From assembly GCA_016934715.1 (NCBI GenBank), contig JAFGSI010000004.1, positions 186,001 through 250,000 on the forward strand: a stretch of DNA of 64,000 nucleotides, in the 5' to 3' direction. The translations under genes were made by a program, and so were the position numbers. Shown one piece after another: positions 62,104-64,000 of the stretch. The DNA is from Anaerolineales bacterium (GTDB lineage Bacteria > Chloroflexota > Anaerolineae > Anaerolineales > Villigracilaceae). A model generated the notes under the pieces. That model searched no databases, was not told the origin of the DNA, and saw only the letters and a list, made by a program, of their open reading frames with translations. Numbering within the stretch: position 1 is the stretch's first letter; the number at the start of each line of letters is the position of its first letter.

Positions 62104-62381
62104 CTGGTTCTTGCGGTTCCGCTGCGTGGTTGGCATCTTCTGCAGAGTCCTGCGCAAATTTCCGAAGCAAGCTCGTCGCTCCGACCGGCTTCGCGGCAGC
62201 CTCCGTTCAACTCTTCCTGCAGGAAGCAGGAATGCGGGGGGCGGGTGGATCGCCCGGCCGTGTTTGTTGCCGCGCTGCGGGATCTCGCTGAGGCCGGCTT
62301 CCTCCTGGGCTGGCAGGCGACTGCCCTTTTTTATGGCCAGGCCGGGCACCGCCACCTGCGGGTGGGCCCAAGGGGTGCGGG

Positions 62382-63920
62382 CTATTCGTTGAAGGTGTAC
62401 TCCAGATCCTGCCGCAGTCTTTCGATCGCGCGGTCCAGGTCCCCGTATGGCGTGTCCGTCATCCAATCCCCGAAGGTAGTCAGACGTCCCCAGGCTTCCG
62501 CATGGTTGGGCAGAGAGGCTTCGGCGTTCGGAATGTCAGGATACTCCAGGCCGGCAAGCAGGGTATCCCAGGTGTAGATGAAAGGATAGGCATCGGCTTG
62601 TAGTTCGATGTAAACGTCCTGGTAATCGGACAGGGCGGACAGGCCGCTGTAGGCCTCGTGGATCAATTGCTCGTTACGGGTGAGGTAGGTGAGCACCTCG
62701 AAGGCCTGTTCGGGATAGGGGGTTCCCTTCCAGATCCGGAAAGAATCGGAATCGACGCGGCCGTGAACGACGCCGTTGTAGGATGGCAGCGCGGCGAACT
62801 GAAACTCGCTGATCTCGGCCAGGTTCCGCAGACAGCAGAGGTACCAGCTCATACTGACGGTCATGGCGACCTGGCCGGAGTTAAAAGTATTTCCCCAATC
62901 AAGATCATCGCTGACAGTCCCGATCGGGATGAAGGGCTGCTCTCCCCACATGCCGTCGTAGTACCATTCCCAGGCGGCCTGCCAGGCATCCGGAATGACG
63001 GCCGTGTAGTTTCCTGGCCGGCCCTGGTAGGGCGTCCCGGCTCCCCAAAAGCTCCCCAGGTAGCTGGGATGACTCCCCCAGGCCGGGGAGTAACCATATT
63101 GGGTGATCCGGGAGGCATCGAATCTGGGGGAGGTGGCGTTGTTGCCGTACACGTCGAGGGTCAGCCGCCGGGCGATCTGGGTCAAGGTCTGCCAGGACCA
63201 TTCGACCTCGCGGCCATCCGGCCAGAGGTACGGTCTCCCGTATTCGGCCGGCGGGTAGTTCAGGCCGGCGGCGTCGAACATCTCCGGGACATAGAAGACG
63301 GCTGCCGGAAAAACCATGTAGGGCAGGCTCACCAGGCCGTCGTCGGTCTGGTACATCTCCACCAGGGCACGCTCGAACTGTCCCAGGTCAAAATTGGCGG
63401 CCTCCACGTAAGGGCGCAGGTCGAGCCACTGGTCCTCGAAGGCATTCGTGCCATACCAGCCCACCGGGCCGACGATATCCGGGCCGTAACCCGAGGCGAT
63501 CTGGTTGGCCAGGACGTTCTGGGCTTCGCTGTAAGGAAAGACTTCCAGGATGAGTTCGATGCCGGGGTGGCTGGCATTGAAGGCCGCCACGACTCTTTCC
63601 TCGACCGCGACCTGTTCTGGATCAGAACCGGTGCCCAGGCCGACGAACCAGTAGATCTGGACCGGTTCCTCGATCACATCCACCGGGGCGGGAGCGGGCG
63701 GCTCCGTGGGCCGCGCGGTGCTGGTCGGGAGGTGAGGAACCGTAGGGATGGCCGTGTCGGTCGCCAGCATGGACAGCGGGCCCTGCCCCTGCAGGCCGTA
63801 ATAACCGGCCGTGCCGCCAGCGGTGACAAGGCCGAGACAGCAGCACAGCGCCAGGACCGTACTGATGCCGGCGATCCACCAGCCCCATTTCACAGTTCTG
63901 CGCTTCGTATCCGTTTTCAT
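62382..63920 (-). CDS. Anchored ABC-type sugar-binding protein
   Basis: 512 residues. TM/signal region at about 12-38 (WWIAGISTVLALCCCLGLVTAGG) without a clear lipobox, then a Thr/Pro linker and a solute-binding domain: IYWFVGLGTGSDPEQVAVEERVVAAFNASHPGIELILEV, then GPDIVGPVGW and MSWYLC, AFEVLTYLTRNEQLIHEAYSGLSAL. The linker and TM resemble those of the kinases and the three-repeat protein, so it may be a sensor-type binding protein tied to the membrane. GGAGCGAC before the ATG; no permease genes are in view. Confidence 0.85.
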   Translation of the reverse strand: MKTDTKRRTVKWGWWIAGISTVLALCCCLGLVTAGGTAGYYGLQGQGPLSMLATDTAIPTVPHLPTSTARPTEPPAPAPVDVIEEPVQIYWFVGLGTGSDPEQVAVEERVVAAFNASHPGIELILEVFPYSEAQNVLANQIASGYGPDIVGPVGWYGTNAFEDQWLDLRPYVEAANFDLGQFERALVEMYQTDDGLVSLPYMVFPAAVFYVPEMFDAAGLNYPPAEYGRPYLWPDGREVEWSWQTLTQIARRLTLDVYGNNATSPRFDASRITQYGYSPAWGSHPSYLGSFWGAGTPYQGRPGNYTAVIPDAWQAAWEWYYDGMWGEQPFIPIGTVSDDLDWGNTFNSGQVAMTVSMSWYLCCLRNLAEISEFQFAALPSYNGVVHGRVDSDSFRIWKGTPYPEQAFEVLTYLTRNEQLIHEAYSGLSALSDYQDVYIELQADAYPFIYTWDTLLAGLEYPDIPNAEASLPNHAEAWGRLTTFGDWMTDTPYGDLDRAIERLRQDLEYTFNE

Positions 63921-63955
63921 GGTGTCGCTCCTTTTGCAGCCAGGTTGTCCAGATA

Positions 63956-63984
63956 AGTATAGAAGATTCTGATCGGCCCGTCAA
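63956..63984 (-). promoter_or_regulatory. Promoter of the anchored binding protein
   Basis: TTGACG, 17-base spacer, TATACT on the minus strand, 36 bases before the ATG. Confidence 0.8.
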
Positions 63985-64000
63985 ACGATCGGGGCCAGGA

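Noticed and set aside
62104-62381. Short frames between the GH2 gene and the binding protein
   Set aside because: No start context or family pattern; only a terminator stem is supported at the left end.

Overview
The window is GC-rich bacterial chromosome, most likely from a Chloroflexota (Anaerolineae-like) organism. The inference rests on gene content: WXG100/FtsK type VII secretion with no outer-membrane proteins, membrane-anchored Ser/Thr kinases, a bacterial PolB2-type polymerase, an integrase relic of the kind common in this phylum, and DUF2804, DUF4037 and pRiA4b families. Promoters are sigma70-like, with several clean -35/17 bp/-10 examples. The taxonomy is inferred, since there is no rRNA in the window.

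Left part (1-15.7 kb): a mixed accessory and housekeeping region. It holds a DinG/XPD-type helicase with an N-terminal nuclease domain (cut by the window edge), relics of an integrase, an antitoxin, a VOC protein and a DUF2255 protein, an alpha/alpha-toroid protein, a membrane glycerophosphodiesterase, an AbrB/PIN toxin-antitoxin pair, a pRiA4b-like protein, DUF2293 and DUF3267 proteins, an MBOAT/SGNH-like acylation pair and a TPR protein.

Centre-left (15.9-30.4 kb): a type VII-like secretion locus built around a divergent promoter. Leftward run a WXG100 protein, a three-ATPase EssC/EccC-like motor, a WXG100-hydrophobic fusion, a possible EspG-like protein, a second small WXG100 protein and a YukD-FHA fusion. 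Rightward run two transmembrane Ser/Thr kinases, a WXG100 protein, a WXG-like protein ending in nine NRDDI(I/L) hexapeptides, a DcrB-like protein, a decayed kinase fragment and a WXG100-coiled-coil-CHAP putative cell-wall hydrolase. Kinases plus an FHA protein suggest phospho-regulated secretion.

Centre (30.5-37.2 kb): a DNA-damage or mutagenesis-type island. A DnaE-type polymerase is divergent from a LuxR-type HTH regulator, followed by a translationally coupled trio: a RecA-like protein without a P-loop, an 87-residue helical protein and a PolB2-like polymerase with degraded exonuclease motifs. This resembles the archaeal aRadC-small protein-PolB2 arrangement.

Centre-right (37.3-48.4 kb): a PPC-type lipoprotein, a transglutaminase-like protein, two zinc metalloproteases, then an alpha-glucoside-type ABC transporter with a trehalose synthase-like GH13 enzyme and a LacI repressor. 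Matching palindromic operators (AACACGTGTT core) lie in front of the transporter and of the repressor gene. The second permease carries an extracytoplasmic insertion with a CxxCH haem c motif. A quinone oxidoreductase-like gene follows.

Right part (48.4-64 kb): a DUF4037-HyuA-HyuB operon, an IS1-like transposase relic, tRNA-Lys(CTT), a three-gene Phd/PIN/XRE toxin-antitoxin-like operon, a 24-nt tandem repeat, a surface protein with three copies of the domain also found in the first kinase, a DUF2804-MFS-GH2 glycoside operon, and an anchored sugar-binding protein at the right edge.
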